A DNA stretch of 64,000 nt from G963663315 sp963665165. GTDB lineage: Bacteria; Pseudomonadota; Gammaproteobacteria; Arenicellales; Poriferihabitantaceae. The DNA is taken from the NCBI GenBank assembly GCA_963665165.1, contig OY761989.1:2406149-2470148 (forward strand), in the 5' to 3' direction. Below, one piece after another: positions 8,653 through 16,908 of the stretch; positions within the stretch are counted from its first letter, which is position 1; each line of letters begins with the position of its first letter. The notes below the pieces were generated by a model. That model had not been told where the DNA came from. It saw only the letters and a program-made list of their open reading frames with translations, and searched no databases. Made by a program: the position numbers and the translations under genes.

Positions 8653-9852
8653 TTACCTGAGGTCCACTGCCTGAAGAATGTCATCACCTGTACCGTATGT
8701 CTGGTCGGGGCCCGCTGAAAAGAGAACATAACGATCCACTTCCTGCGTGACCAGAATTTCATTTCCCCAACCATCGGTGTATTCCCCCTGGTTCAATTTT
8801 TCGATAAACCCGGTCACCGCCGCATTATTGTCCGCGTTCCCTTTGGTGACAATCAGCAGTTTCAGGGTGGTCGCCAGATAGCTCAATGTCAACGAGGATT
8901 CGACCAGCCCGGAGCCGCTCTGCGGGGTCACATTTACAACAGCCCCGTCCCGGGTGACCTGTGTACCGGAACCGGGCAATACCCCTGCTATTTCCTCGCC
9001 GTATTCTTCCACAAACTGACGCGCCATATGATTTGCCAGCCACATCGACAACACGATCATGATCACCACACCCACCCAGACCATACCCTTGCTGACCCCT
9101 CCCCTGGACATGTAATCGTCTTTCATCCCGGGGTTTTCCAATACCCGATGGATTCCGGAAACCGCTTTTCTGTAGTAAAGCCAGTTTGCCACGCAAGGCC
9201 AGAAAATCAGCCAGACCAGGGAAAAAACCGACCCCGGACCACCTGTTGTCATGATCGTCACGCTGGTTCCGACAACCAGGTAAAATGCGGCCATCCCCCA
9301 CATTTTCCGGTACAGCGACCAAAAGAAAAAGAAGAAAAAAGCCGGCCAATGCCATGACAACCTGAATGATGGCCGATCAGGATTCCCGAAGCGGGCGAAC
9401 TGGCGCCGGTAGTAGTCCGTATTGACACCGACAAATCCCATCAGGAGATCCTGCACTTTTCCAGACTCCATGCTGTCGGGGGAATCTCCTCTTTCGGGGG
9501 GAACTTCTCCATCCGGGGGGGCTTCTCTTTCCGGGGGGGCTTCATGAACGATTTCCATCTTCTGGCCGACTGTCTCTTCGGCTGCCTCCTCAACTATTTC
9601 CTCAACGGTTCTTTCAGTCCTGATTTCCTCAATATCACATTGCGCCCCGAGCAATTCAATCTTTCGGCAGAGTTCGGTCGCCTGGCTTTCGCTATACTCT
9701 TTTTTGAGCGGTGTCGGGTGTCCCTGCAAGACCCGCTCCATCGCAGCCGCGGTCGAGTGGAACAAACCGGCCAATCCTTCCAGCACTTCGTCACGGCTCC
9801 GCTCCGGAAGCGCCTTCCCGCTCAAAATGACCTTGTATCTGGGTTCTTCCAT
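8653..9852 (-). CDS. DUF2628 multi-pass membrane protein between purH and purD
   Basis: Function unknown; 399 residues. Residues 1-78 form a small alpha/beta domain (YKVILSGKALPERSRDEVLEGL...) followed by a glutamate- and proline-rich linker with four tandem hexapeptides (104-127). Residues about 155-240 match DUF2628: a first helix with a run of six phenylalanines (171-176), then membrane segments near 186-201 and 208-226. A further membrane helix lies at 255-274. The remaining C-terminus is probably periplasmic and ends in GPDQTYGTGDDI, which resembles the tail of type II secretion pseudopilin GspG. It is tightly packed with purH and purD, which suggests co-expression rather than a purine role. 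Confidence 0.75.
   Translation of the reverse strand: MEEPRYKVILSGKALPERSRDEVLEGLAGLFHSTAAAMERVLQGHPTPLKKEYSESQATELCRKIELLGAQCDIEEIRTERTVEEIVEEAAEETVGQKMEIVHEAPPEREAPPDGEVPPERGDSPDSMESGKVQDLLMGFVGVNTDYYRRQFARFGNPDRPSFRLSWHWPAFFFFFFWSLYRKMWGMAAFYLVVGTSVTIMTTGGPGSVFSLVWLIFWPCVANWLYYRKAVSGIHRVLENPGMKDDYMSRGGVSKGMVWVGVVIMIVLSMWLANHMARQFVEEYGEEIAGVLPGSGTQVTRDGAVVNVTPQSGSGLVESSLTLSYLATTLKLLIVTKGNADNNAAVTGFIEKLNQGEYTDGWGNEILVTQEVDRYVLFSAGPDQTYGTGDDILQAVDLR
9472..9543 (-). repeat. Four tandem 18-bp coding repeats
   Basis: The sequence encodes EAPPER-EAPPDG-EVPPER-GDSPDS in the linker of the DUF2628 membrane protein. Each 18-bp unit holds a run of five to seven G/C bases, so the array should be prone to slippage and copy-number change without loss of frame. 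Confidence 0.8.
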
Positions 9853-9876
9853 TTTTATTGACCGGAAAATCCGGAT

Positions 9877-11457
9877 TCAGTGCCTGAAATGACGCATTCC
9901 GGTAAATATCATGGCAATGTCATGCTCATCCGCCGCCGCAATCACCTCGGCGTCACGCCTGGAACCGCCCGGCTGAATCACGGCCCGGACGCCAGCGCCC
10001 GCCGCATTATCCAGACCATCGCGAAACGGGAAAAACGCATCCGAAGCCATCACGGCTCCCTCGACCCGCAATCCCGCGTGCTGCGCTTTTATGGCGGCAA
10101 TCCTGGCTGAATTGACCCGACTCATCTGCCCTGCGCCAATCCCGATGGTCGCATTGTCCGAAGCGTAGACAATGGCGTTTGATTTGACATACTTCGCCAC
10201 TTTCCATGAAAACAGCAAATCCCGCATTTCATCTTCGTCCGGATGGCGTTTCGTGACCACATCCAGATTCTGGTAAAGAGCCGCGTCAATCTGCTGTACC
10301 AGCAACCCGCCATTGACTTTTTTGAAATCCAGGATTTGGGCATCGGGCACGGGTATCCCTTCGCTCCCGGTTGCACACGCCAACACCCGGACGTCCCGCT
10401 TTTCCCTGAGTGCCTGCCTGGCTCCATCCGTTATTCGCGGGGCAATGATTACCTCCACAAATTGCTGCTCGACAATAGCCCTGGCGGTTTCAGTTTCCAG
10501 TTCAGTATCAAAGGCCACTATACCGCCAAATGCGGATTCAGGGTCAGTGCGCCAGGCACACCGGTAAGCCGCCTCCTGCGAATCCCTGACCGCGACGCCA
10601 CACGGATTGGCGTGTTTCACAATGGTACAGGCGTAACCATCTCCACCTGAAAACTGCTTGACGCATTCGAGCGCGGCATCGGTATCCGCAATATTATTGA
10701 AGGACAACTCCTTGCCCTGAATCTGCACGGCAGCCGAAACGCTGGCCCGGTCAGGGTTGCGGCCAATATAAAACGCACCCGCCTGATGCGGGTTTTCGCC
10801 GTAACGCATTTCCTGTTTCCTGACATATTGATGATTGAGCGTCCCGGGAAACCGGCTGGAGCCCCGCTTCGACAACATCCCCAGGTAGTTGGCAACCGCA
10901 TCATCGTAGTCCGCAGTATGTTCAAATGCCTTCACGGCCAGATCAAACCGTAACTCATCTGAAACAGCGCCGCCATTATCCTCCAGTTCCCGCGTCACCC
11001 GGCTGTAATCATCGACATCCACAACCACTGCCACATCGGCATGATTTTTAGCGGCCGCACGCAACAGCGCAGGACCGCCAATATCAATATTCTCAATCGC
11101 CCGGGCCAGATTGCAATCGGGTCTGGAAATCGCTTGCCGGAATGGATACAGATTGACCACCACCAGGTCGATCGGCTGGATATCGTTCGCTGACATGACC
11201 TCGTCATCCATCCCGCGGCGACCGAGAATTCCTCCATGGATGGCCGGATGCAGGGTCTTTACCCGGCCATCCATCATTTCCGGAAACCCGGTATGTTCAC
11301 TGACCTCAACGACAGGGATGCCTTCCCGTGCAAGCAGGCCCGCAGTTCCACCGGTCGATAATATCTCGATGCCATGTCTGGACAGGGCCCTGGCCAGTTC
11401 AACAAGATTCTGTTTGTCAGAAACGCTGATCAGCGCTCTGCGGATGATTCTGGTCAT
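9877..11457 (-). CDS. purH: Bifunctional AICAR transformylase/IMP cyclohydrolase
   Basis: Last two steps of IMP synthesis. The N-terminal cyclohydrolase domain (about 1-200) has ALISVSDKQNLVELARAL, LSTGGTAGLL, GGRVKTLHPAIHGGIL-type and NLYPF motifs. The C-terminal formyl-transfer domain has MRYGENPHQAGAFY, IVKHANPCGVA (Lys-His of the active site) and SDAFFPFRDG. It has 526 residues, close to the 529 of E. coli. The ATG lies downstream of a recognisable promoter at 11511-11538, so purH heads the purH-DUF2628-purD unit. Confidence 0.98.
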   Translation of the reverse strand: MTRIIRRALISVSDKQNLVELARALSRHGIEILSTGGTAGLLAREGIPVVEVSEHTGFPEMMDGRVKTLHPAIHGGILGRRGMDDEVMSANDIQPIDLVVVNLYPFRQAISRPDCNLARAIENIDIGGPALLRAAAKNHADVAVVVDVDDYSRVTRELEDNGGAVSDELRFDLAVKAFEHTADYDDAVANYLGMLSKRGSSRFPGTLNHQYVRKQEMRYGENPHQAGAFYIGRNPDRASVSAAVQIQGKELSFNNIADTDAALECVKQFSGGDGYACTIVKHANPCGVAVRDSQEAAYRCAWRTDPESAFGGIVAFDTELETETARAIVEQQFVEVIIAPRITDGARQALREKRDVRVLACATGSEGIPVPDAQILDFKKVNGGLLVQQIDAALYQNLDVVTKRHPDEDEMRDLLFSWKVAKYVKSNAIVYASDNATIGIGAGQMSRVNSARIAAIKAQHAGLRVEGAVMASDAFFPFRDGLDNAAGAGVRAVIQPGGSRRDAEVIAAADEHDIAMIFTGMRHFRH

Positions 11458-11510
11458 GATTCGGTTCCCATTTTATCTGTTTCCCCGCATTGGCGCATAC
11501 CCTCGATATC

Positions 11511-11538
11511 ATATTATGCCCCGGATAGCGGGCTTCAA
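11511..11538 (-). promoter_or_regulatory. Candidate purH promoter
   Basis: On the reverse strand TTGAAG (11533-11538) is followed after 16 bases by TAATAT (11511-11516), ending 53 bases before the purH ATG. The -35 box overlaps the stop of the upstream gene. No PurR-like palindrome is seen. Confidence 0.5.
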
Positions 11539-12464
11539 TCCGTAACAATATCAACGGCAAACCCGACCGCTTTTTCATGGGGTCTGGAAAGATCGAACAA
11601 CAAGGATACCAGTTCACCATCACCCACCATGTTTTCACTGCCTGCCGCCAGATAGGATGGGGGGGGGAAAGACCTGCGTCCGACTACCCGACCCGCCCGG
11701 TCTGTCAAGGTAATCCGTAAATCAGGATAAGGCTGGGAATACCCGGCCCGGTTGAACAGTTTCACGGTAACGCGAAGCGCATCGGGTTGAGTGGGGTGCA
11801 GATCGACTTTCGTATTGGCAATAGTAAACAGGTCAGGGGATTCCAGCGGCGGAAGTTCACAGCTCGCGATCTTGCAAAATCCAACCAGGTACTTGCGAAA
11901 GGACTGGTCCTGGGCGAACTTCTCCACATAAAAATACTTTATCTGCAACGACAGCAATATAAAAAGGCCCACGGAAGCAACACACCACGCCAGCGCAATC
12001 AATGGTTCACGCCGGTCCTTTATGTATTCATACGCTGTGTTTTCGCTCATCCAGGCTAACGGCACCTCTTCCAGTACAGGCTGGGTCGGCAGTTTTGGTT
12101 GATCGAACCCGTTTTTCCCGTCCTCGAAAGACTTCCCGGATTCTTCAACCTCAACGCCGGTTGAATCACTGAACACCGAAGCCCCCATCGAGCCGTCATT
12201 GATCTGGTCGGCCTCCCCTCCCGAGGCGCGATTGTCCCCGGGTGTGTATGCCATGTCCCGATCCCGCTTATCCCCCGTATCCGGGAGCCGGGGCGGCCCG
12301 GAAACAAATCCCGGATCGGTCTTCGAAACCGTATGGATGCGTGAATCAAACACTTCACGGCAGACATGACAACGAAAGTGAGAGGTCTGACGATTCAGGT
12401 TTTCCTCGGACAAACGATAAATGGTATGGCAGTGCGGGCAACAGCAAAAACGATTTTCACTCAT
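11535..12464 (-). CDS. Zinc-ribbon/DUF3426 membrane protein
   Basis: Starts MSENRFCCCPHCHTIYRL; the zinc-ribbon pairs are in FCCCPHC and HFRCHVC (residues 7-35), the MJ0042-type domain. A single membrane helix (LIALAWCVASVGLFILLSLQ) separates a disordered acidic cytoplasmic part from a periplasmic DUF3426 domain with paired cysteines (GFCKIASCELPP). The ATG at 12464 puts the zinc ribbon at the N-terminus as in the family; upstream codons are not family-like. It follows accC, where many relatives have prmA in between; prmA is missing here. A nine-base G/C homopolymer (11659-11667) lies in the 3' part. The function of the family is not established. Confidence 0.85.
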   Translation of the reverse strand: MSENRFCCCPHCHTIYRLSEENLNRQTSHFRCHVCREVFDSRIHTVSKTDPGFVSGPPRLPDTGDKRDRDMAYTPGDNRASGGEADQINDGSMGASVFSDSTGVEVEESGKSFEDGKNGFDQPKLPTQPVLEEVPLAWMSENTAYEYIKDRREPLIALAWCVASVGLFILLSLQIKYFYVEKFAQDQSFRKYLVGFCKIASCELPPLESPDLFTIANTKVDLHPTQPDALRVTVKLFNRAGYSQPYPDLRITLTDRAGRVVGRRSFPPPSYLAAGSENMVGDGELVSLLFDLSRPHEKAVGFAVDIVTD

Positions 12465-12519
12465 GCTACTTGACTGCAACTTGACTGGGTGGCGGTATCT
12501 ACCAACATCTGGAAAACAC

Positions 12520-13872
12520 TCAGGTAATGGAAAATTTCCTCTCCAGATAGTGGATATCACAGCCCCCCTTGACAAACCCGGGGTCCTGAACCAGTTCCCT
12601 GTGCAACGGAATATTGGTTTTTATTCCTTCCACCACCATTTCCTGCAATGCGCCACTCATTCTTGCCAGCGCTTCGGTCCGGTGCATGCCATGGGTAATC
12701 ACTTTTCCGATCATGGAATCATAATAAGGAGGAACCACATAGAAACTGTAGACATGGGAATCAACCCGGACCCCGGGGCCTCCAGCCATGTGGTACTGCG
12801 TAATCTGTCCCGGTGAAGGCATGAATGTTTTCGGGTCTTCCGCATTGATGCGGCATTCGAACGCATGTCCGTTCAACTGGACCTGGTCCTGCGTAAATCG
12901 CAGTTTCTGCCCATCCGCAACCCGTATCTGTTCCTGCAGCAAGTCGATACCTGTAATCATTTCCGTTACCGGATGCTCAACCTGAATCCGGGTATTCATC
13001 TCGATAAAGTAAAACTCCCCGTCCTGGTAGAGAAATTCGAAAGTGCCGACGCCCCGGTAACCAATCTGCTTGCAGGCATCCACACAGATTTTGCCGATTT
13101 CGGATTTCTTTTCCTCGCAGATGTCCGGAGCGGGAGCTTCCTCTATCACTTTTTGATGTTTTCTTTGCATTGAACAATCACGGTCACCCAGATGAACCGC
13201 ATTGCCATAAGTATCTGCCAGCACCTGGATTTCGACATGCCTGGGCGCTTCAAGGAACCGCTCCATATACAAAACATCATTGCCAAATGCCGCAGATGCT
13301 TCCTGTCTGGTGGTATGGATCGCATCGTGCAATCCGGACTCATCCCTCACGACCCGCATTCCCCGGCCGCCGCCACCGCCGGTCGCCTTCAGCATCAACG
13401 GATATCCGATTCGCCCTGCCAGCGCTCTCACTTCATCCAGGTTCCCGGGTAACGGTCCATCGGACCCCGGAACACAAGGCACATTGGCCGCGCGCATTGC
13501 GGCAATCGCGGAAATCTTGTCTCCCATTGTCCGGATCGTGTCAGCGGTCGGCCCGACAAACACAAATCCGCTTCGCTCAACCTGTTCCGCGAAGTTCGGA
13601 TTTTCGGAAAGAAAACCATAACCGGGATGTATCGCATTCGCCTCGGTCACTTCCGCCGCCGCAATGACCGAAGCGATATTGAGGTAGCTGTCCGTGGCGG
13701 ATGCCGGTCCGATGCACACAGACTCATCCGCCAGACGCACATACTTGGCATCCTTGTCTGCCTCGGAATGCAGCGCCACCGTCAATATATCCAGTTGCCG
13801 GCAAGCGCGAAGGATTCGCAGCGCGATTTCACCACGATTGGCGATAACCAGTTTTTCGATCTGGTTCATCAT
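12520..13872 (-). CDS. accC: Acetyl-CoA carboxylase, biotin carboxylase subunit
   Basis: Carboxylates biotin on AccB using ATP and bicarbonate, the first half of malonyl-CoA synthesis. Visible motifs are KLVIANRGEIALRI, NAIHPGYGFLSENPNFAE, LMLKATGGGGGRGMRVV (ATP-grasp), RDCSMQRKHQKVIEEAP and FIEMNTRIQVEHPVTEM. The ATG at 13872 (or the adjacent one at 13869) gives about 450 residues and matches the family N-terminus. It lies 18 bases after accB. Confidence 0.98.
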   Translation of the reverse strand: MMNQIEKLVIANRGEIALRILRACRQLDILTVALHSEADKDAKYVRLADESVCIGPASATDSYLNIASVIAAAEVTEANAIHPGYGFLSENPNFAEQVERSGFVFVGPTADTIRTMGDKISAIAAMRAANVPCVPGSDGPLPGNLDEVRALAGRIGYPLMLKATGGGGGRGMRVVRDESGLHDAIHTTRQEASAAFGNDVLYMERFLEAPRHVEIQVLADTYGNAVHLGDRDCSMQRKHQKVIEEAPAPDICEEKKSEIGKICVDACKQIGYRGVGTFEFLYQDGEFYFIEMNTRIQVEHPVTEMITGIDLLQEQIRVADGQKLRFTQDQVQLNGHAFECRINAEDPKTFMPSPGQITQYHMAGGPGVRVDSHVYSFYVVPPYYDSMIGKVITHGMHRTEALARMSGALQEMVVEGIKTNIPLHRELVQDPGFVKGGCDIHYLERKFSIT

Positions 13873-13890
13873 GTCAACCAATAAAACAGA

Positions 13891-14358
13891 TCAGGCAATC
13901 AGAAACAAGGGTTCCCCGAACTCGACCGGGTCGCCGTTCTTCTTGTAAATCTCTTTAATCGTCCCGGCCACTTCCGCCTCCAGCTGGTTGTAGGTTTTCA
14001 TCGCTTCGATAATGCACAGGACATCTCCCGGCTTAACCACCGTTCCGGCAGAAACATACGGACTGGAATCCGGGGATGACGCATCATAAAATGTCCCGAC
14101 CATCGGTGAATTGACCACAATCCCGGCCACTTCGTTCGTATCCATTGAAGCGGTTGGAGCGACAGGCGGCGCTTCCCGGACCGTCCGGGGATCCACAGGG
14201 GGCGCCGGGGCAGCCTGCCGGGGCGCATCCGGAACGCCGACAGCGCCAGCGCCAGCGCGACTCAATCTGATCGTACTGTCACCCTCGGTGATTTCCATTT
14301 CAAGCAGGGCGGAGTCTTCCAGCAACTCGATCAGTTTTTTTATCTTCCTCAAATCCAT
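13891..14358 (-). CDS. accB: Biotin carboxyl carrier protein
   Basis: Carrier subunit of acetyl-CoA carboxylase. The N-terminal MDLRKIKKLIELLEDSALLEMEI is the conserved AccB helix; a Pro/Ala linker (about 38-75) leads to the biotinyl domain. The biotinylated lysine is K121 in IEAMKTYNQLEAE. The usual motif is AMKM; here the residue after the lysine is Thr, a change that BirA-type ligases generally tolerate. It forms an aroQ-accB-accC unit. Confidence 0.97.
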   Translation of the reverse strand: MDLRKIKKLIELLEDSALLEMEITEGDSTIRLSRAGAGAVGVPDAPRQAAPAPPVDPRTVREAPPVAPTASMDTNEVAGIVVNSPMVGTFYDASSPDSSPYVSAGTVVKPGDVLCIIEAMKTYNQLEAEVAGTIKEIYKKNGDPVEFGEPLFLIA

Positions 14359-14387
14359 CAGAATCGTAGTATCAACCAGTGTTTCCG

Positions 14388-14843
14388 TTACGTGTCCCGG
14401 GCGGACACCTGAAGCGCCGACACAGCAAAGTGGTAGGCCGATTCATAACCCGCCGGCCCGAGGCCGGCGATCACCCCCCTTGCAATATCCGAAAAATAGG
14501 AAACTTTGCGAAAAGGCTCCCTGGCGTGGACATTGGACAGGTGCACTTCCAGGAAGGGTATCCTGACCGCGCTGAACGCATCTCGCATCGCAATACTGGT
14601 ATGGGTAAACGCAGCGGGATTGATGATGATAAAATCCACACTTTCACCAGGCGCCTGCTGAATCCAGTCGACGAGCTCGTTTTCAGCGTTACTTTGCCGA
14701 CACTCGAGTTCAACACCATCGGTGTTGGCCAGTTGCATCAGCCGGTTATTGATCTCAGCCAGACTGGTCAGCCCATAATGCCCGGGCTCCCTGGCCCCAA
14801 GCAAATTGAGATTAGGTCCATGCAGTACAAGAATTCTGGTCAC
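14388..14843 (-). CDS. aroQ: 3-dehydroquinate dehydratase, type II
   Basis: Third step of the shikimate pathway; a small dodecameric cytoplasmic enzyme. Motifs: ILVLHGPNLNLLGAREPGHYG, the Glu/Asn-rich region ECRQSNAENELVDWIQQA, INPAAFTHTSIAMRDA and EVHLSNVHAREPFRKVSYFSDIARGVIAGLG, which carries the catalytic His. It has 151 residues, as usual. The start is GTG at 14843. It is the first gene of the aroQ-accB-accC group, an arrangement found in many gammaproteobacteria. Confidence 0.97.
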   Translation of the reverse strand: MTRILVLHGPNLNLLGAREPGHYGLTSLAEINNRLMQLANTDGVELECRQSNAENELVDWIQQAPGESVDFIIINPAAFTHTSIAMRDAFSAVRIPFLEVHLSNVHAREPFRKVSYFSDIARGVIAGLGPAGYESAYHFAVSALQVSARDT

Positions 14844-14872
14844 GGCAAACCGACGATTAACAACGGGGCCGG

Positions 14873-14901
14873 ATTATCGCAAAAATCCATTTTGGAGTCC
14901 A
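14873..14901 (-). promoter_or_regulatory. Candidate aroQ-accBC promoter
   Basis: Reverse strand TGGACT (14896-14901), a 17-base spacer and GATAAT (14873-14878), 29 bases before the aroQ GTG. The same 111-base gap also serves the forward glycosidase-like gene and contains two TTGAC boxes in that direction (14913 and 14927). Confidence 0.5.
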
Positions 14902-14954
14902 GTTCGGCGAGATTGACCGGATTTTATTGACAATTAACGAGAATTCGAGAATTA

Positions 14955-16049
14955 ATGAATCAACACCCTGATTGGTGGGATCCCTGGTCCTGCCAGCCCT
15001 ATATCCTTCCGGAAGCGGATAAAAACAGAATTTCCGCGGCCAATCTGTGTGAATACGCCAAGGTGGTTTTCACCGCAATCGGATTGGCGGGGGGCGTGGC
15101 CTGGCAATACAGCCAACTGAAGAAACGCCAGAATAAAACGATGGCGGATTTCGCCGGACTCGGTATCAATTCAGAACAACAATGGCAGAACGCGCATGTC
15201 GAAATGATCGAAGAACTGGGAGTCAGGCATCTGTTGTTGCGAATCCCGGTATGGCAACCCGACCAGTTTGACCGCGACCTGAAATTCCTGGAGAGATTTG
15301 AAGACAACCGGGTCGTGATCAATATCCTGCAGGACAGGGAGAGCGTACTCAGCGCCGATTTATGGCAAAACCGGCTACATGAAATTTTCAGCGCCTTTTC
15401 CGGGCGCTGCGGCATATTCAAGATTGGCAATGCCGTGAATCGGTCAAAATGGGGATGCCGCAATACCAGTGACGCGATTCGACTGTTCAAAACTGCGGAT
15501 GAGGTTCGCGCGGATTATCCGCATATCCGCCTGCTGGGTTCATCCATCATTGATTTCGAACCCCTCCTGATGCAGAGAACCCTGTTCAATGCCTGGCGAT
15601 ACCATATGGACGGCTGCGCTGCGCTGCTTTACGTCAACCGCCGCGGCTCCGCTTATGGCAGGCAATATGGTTACTTCAACCTTGAGCGCAAAATCCGGCT
15701 CAACAAGGCGATGCTCAAACTGTCCAATACCACTCAGGACGATTTGTGGATCACGGAAACAAACTGGCCGCTTCTGGATACCCGGCCCTGGACCCCCAAT
15801 TCCGGACATCCGGCAACGACCGTGGACGAAGCCACTCAGGCTGACTACCTGAAACAGTATTTCAGGATTTCACTCGGCACAGGCTGGGTGGAGCGTGTCT
15901 ACTGGTGGCAACTGATCAATCCCGGCTACGGACTGGTGGACCACCGCCAGGGCGGCCTGCGAAAGATGCCTTCCTATCACGCGTTCAAATCACTGCTGGA
16001 AAACGACCCGCACAAAACACATCCCTCTCAAGATGCCGGATTCGATTGA
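14955..16049 (+). CDS. TIM-barrel glycosidase-like protein, acid/base Glu apparently missing
   Basis: Not assigned to a named enzyme. Residues about 36-52 (VVFTAIGLAGGVAWQYS) may be a weak membrane or amphipathic segment. From about residue 65 the pattern resembles clan GH-A (beta/alpha)8 hydrolases: LGVRHLLLRIPVW on strand 2-3, FKIGNAVNRSKWG where strand 4 normally carries Asn-Glu, DLWITETNWP with E268 where strand 7 carries the nucleophile, and RVYWWQLINPGYGLVD on strand 8. At the acid/base position there is A160 instead of Glu, so classical retaining hydrolysis is doubtful. It has no secretion signal of standard type. The last 17 bases overlap the following SDR-like gene, so the two are translationally linked. 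Confidence 0.6.
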   Translation: MNQHPDWWDPWSCQPYILPEADKNRISAANLCEYAKVVFTAIGLAGGVAWQYSQLKKRQNKTMADFAGLGINSEQQWQNAHVEMIEELGVRHLLLRIPVWQPDQFDRDLKFLERFEDNRVVINILQDRESVLSADLWQNRLHEIFSAFSGRCGIFKIGNAVNRSKWGCRNTSDAIRLFKTADEVRADYPHIRLLGSSIIDFEPLLMQRTLFNAWRYHMDGCAALLYVNRRGSAYGRQYGYFNLERKIRLNKAMLKLSNTTQDDLWITETNWPLLDTRPWTPNSGHPATTVDEATQADYLKQYFRISLGTGWVERVYWWQLINPGYGLVDHRQGGLRKMPSYHAFKSLLENDPHKTHPSQDAGFD

Positions 16050-16809
16050 CATTGCCGAAAACTTCAGCGCGGACCCGGTTTCCCTGGCGCACAGCCATAT
16101 TGTCGTTACCGGCGCAGCATCGGAAATCGGCGGCGCGGTCAGTCTGGCCGCGGCGCGGGCGGGGGCGGCCGTCATGCTGCTCGACCGGAAACAAAGGGAA
16201 TTGATTCCGGTTTACGACCGGATCTGTGAGTCGGGCTGTCCGGAACCGATGATGGTCGAGTTTGATATTCGCCGCGCACAGCCTGAAGGGTTCATGGAAC
16301 TGGCGGATTCCCTGGGCCGGACCTGTTCCGAAATCCATGGCCTCGTGCATTGTGCGATGTGGGGTTCGCCGCTCACCCCGGTCGCACACAGTGATATGCC
16401 TGCCTGGCAGAAGGTTCTGGATCAACAGTTGATACGCCCGATGTATCTGACCCGGTCTTTGTATCCGCTGCTCAAACACGACAATCCGGTCTCAATCATA
16501 TTTTCAACGCTGGCAAGCGGACGTAGCGGCTCAGCCTACTGGGGAGCGACCGGCAGCGCCTTCGCAGGCATCGAAAACCTGTCCCAAACCCTGTCCCGCG
16601 AATGGGAAAACCGGAATATCCGGGTCAACACACTCGATTGCGGAAAAGTAAAAACCGCACTGCGAAAGCAATTCTATCCGGGCGAGGATACCCGTCGGTT
16701 ACGCGACGCCGACGACCCCGAAATCATCCGCCATTACCTCTATCTGCTGTCCGGCCACTCCGGACACATCACCGGCAGCCAACTGTCCGTACCGCCGCTG
16801 GCCGGGTGA
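16033..16809 (+). CDS. YciK-like SDR protein lacking the catalytic Tyr-Lys pair
   Basis: A Rossmann-fold short-chain dehydrogenase by overall sequence, closest in pattern to YciK (RVNTLDCGKVKTALRKQFYPGEDTRRLR matches the YciK C-terminal region). Key residues are missing. The nucleotide-binding motif reads TGAASEIG (26-33) with Glu in place of a conserved Gly. NAG is replaced by CAM (107-109). The segment that holds YxxxK in YciK (WGAYAASK) reads WGATGSAF (170-177), so Tyr and Lys are replaced by Thr and Phe. A redox function is therefore unlikely without a substitute mechanism. It overlaps the upstream glycosidase-like gene and converges on rluB. Confidence 0.7.
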   Translation: MPDSIDIAENFSADPVSLAHSHIVVTGAASEIGGAVSLAAARAGAAVMLLDRKQRELIPVYDRICESGCPEPMMVEFDIRRAQPEGFMELADSLGRTCSEIHGLVHCAMWGSPLTPVAHSDMPAWQKVLDQQLIRPMYLTRSLYPLLKHDNPVSIIFSTLASGRSGSAYWGATGSAFAGIENLSQTLSREWENRNIRVNTLDCGKVKTALRKQFYPGEDTRRLRDADDPEIIRHYLYLLSGHSGHITGSQLSVPPLAG

Positions 16810-16855
16810 ACCGGCCGGATAGTACGATCATCCGGAGCCATAATTTCCTGCCCTT

Positions 16856-16884
16856 CACCTGCCGGCCTGTTTTGGAGGCGGGTG
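16856..16884. terminator. Hairpin between convergent SDR-like gene and rluB
   Basis: CACCTGCC (16856-16863) pairs with GGCGGGTG (16877-16884), eight pairs with one G-U, in the gap between convergent genes. No T-tract follows in either direction, so termination is only possible, not shown. Confidence 0.25.
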
Positions 16885-16908
16885 GTGGGAAACATGTGCC
16901 GGTTGCTT

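Noticed and set aside
7546..8718. A 390-codon forward open frame
   Set aside because: Antisense to purD, a clear essential gene; the translation shows no family pattern.
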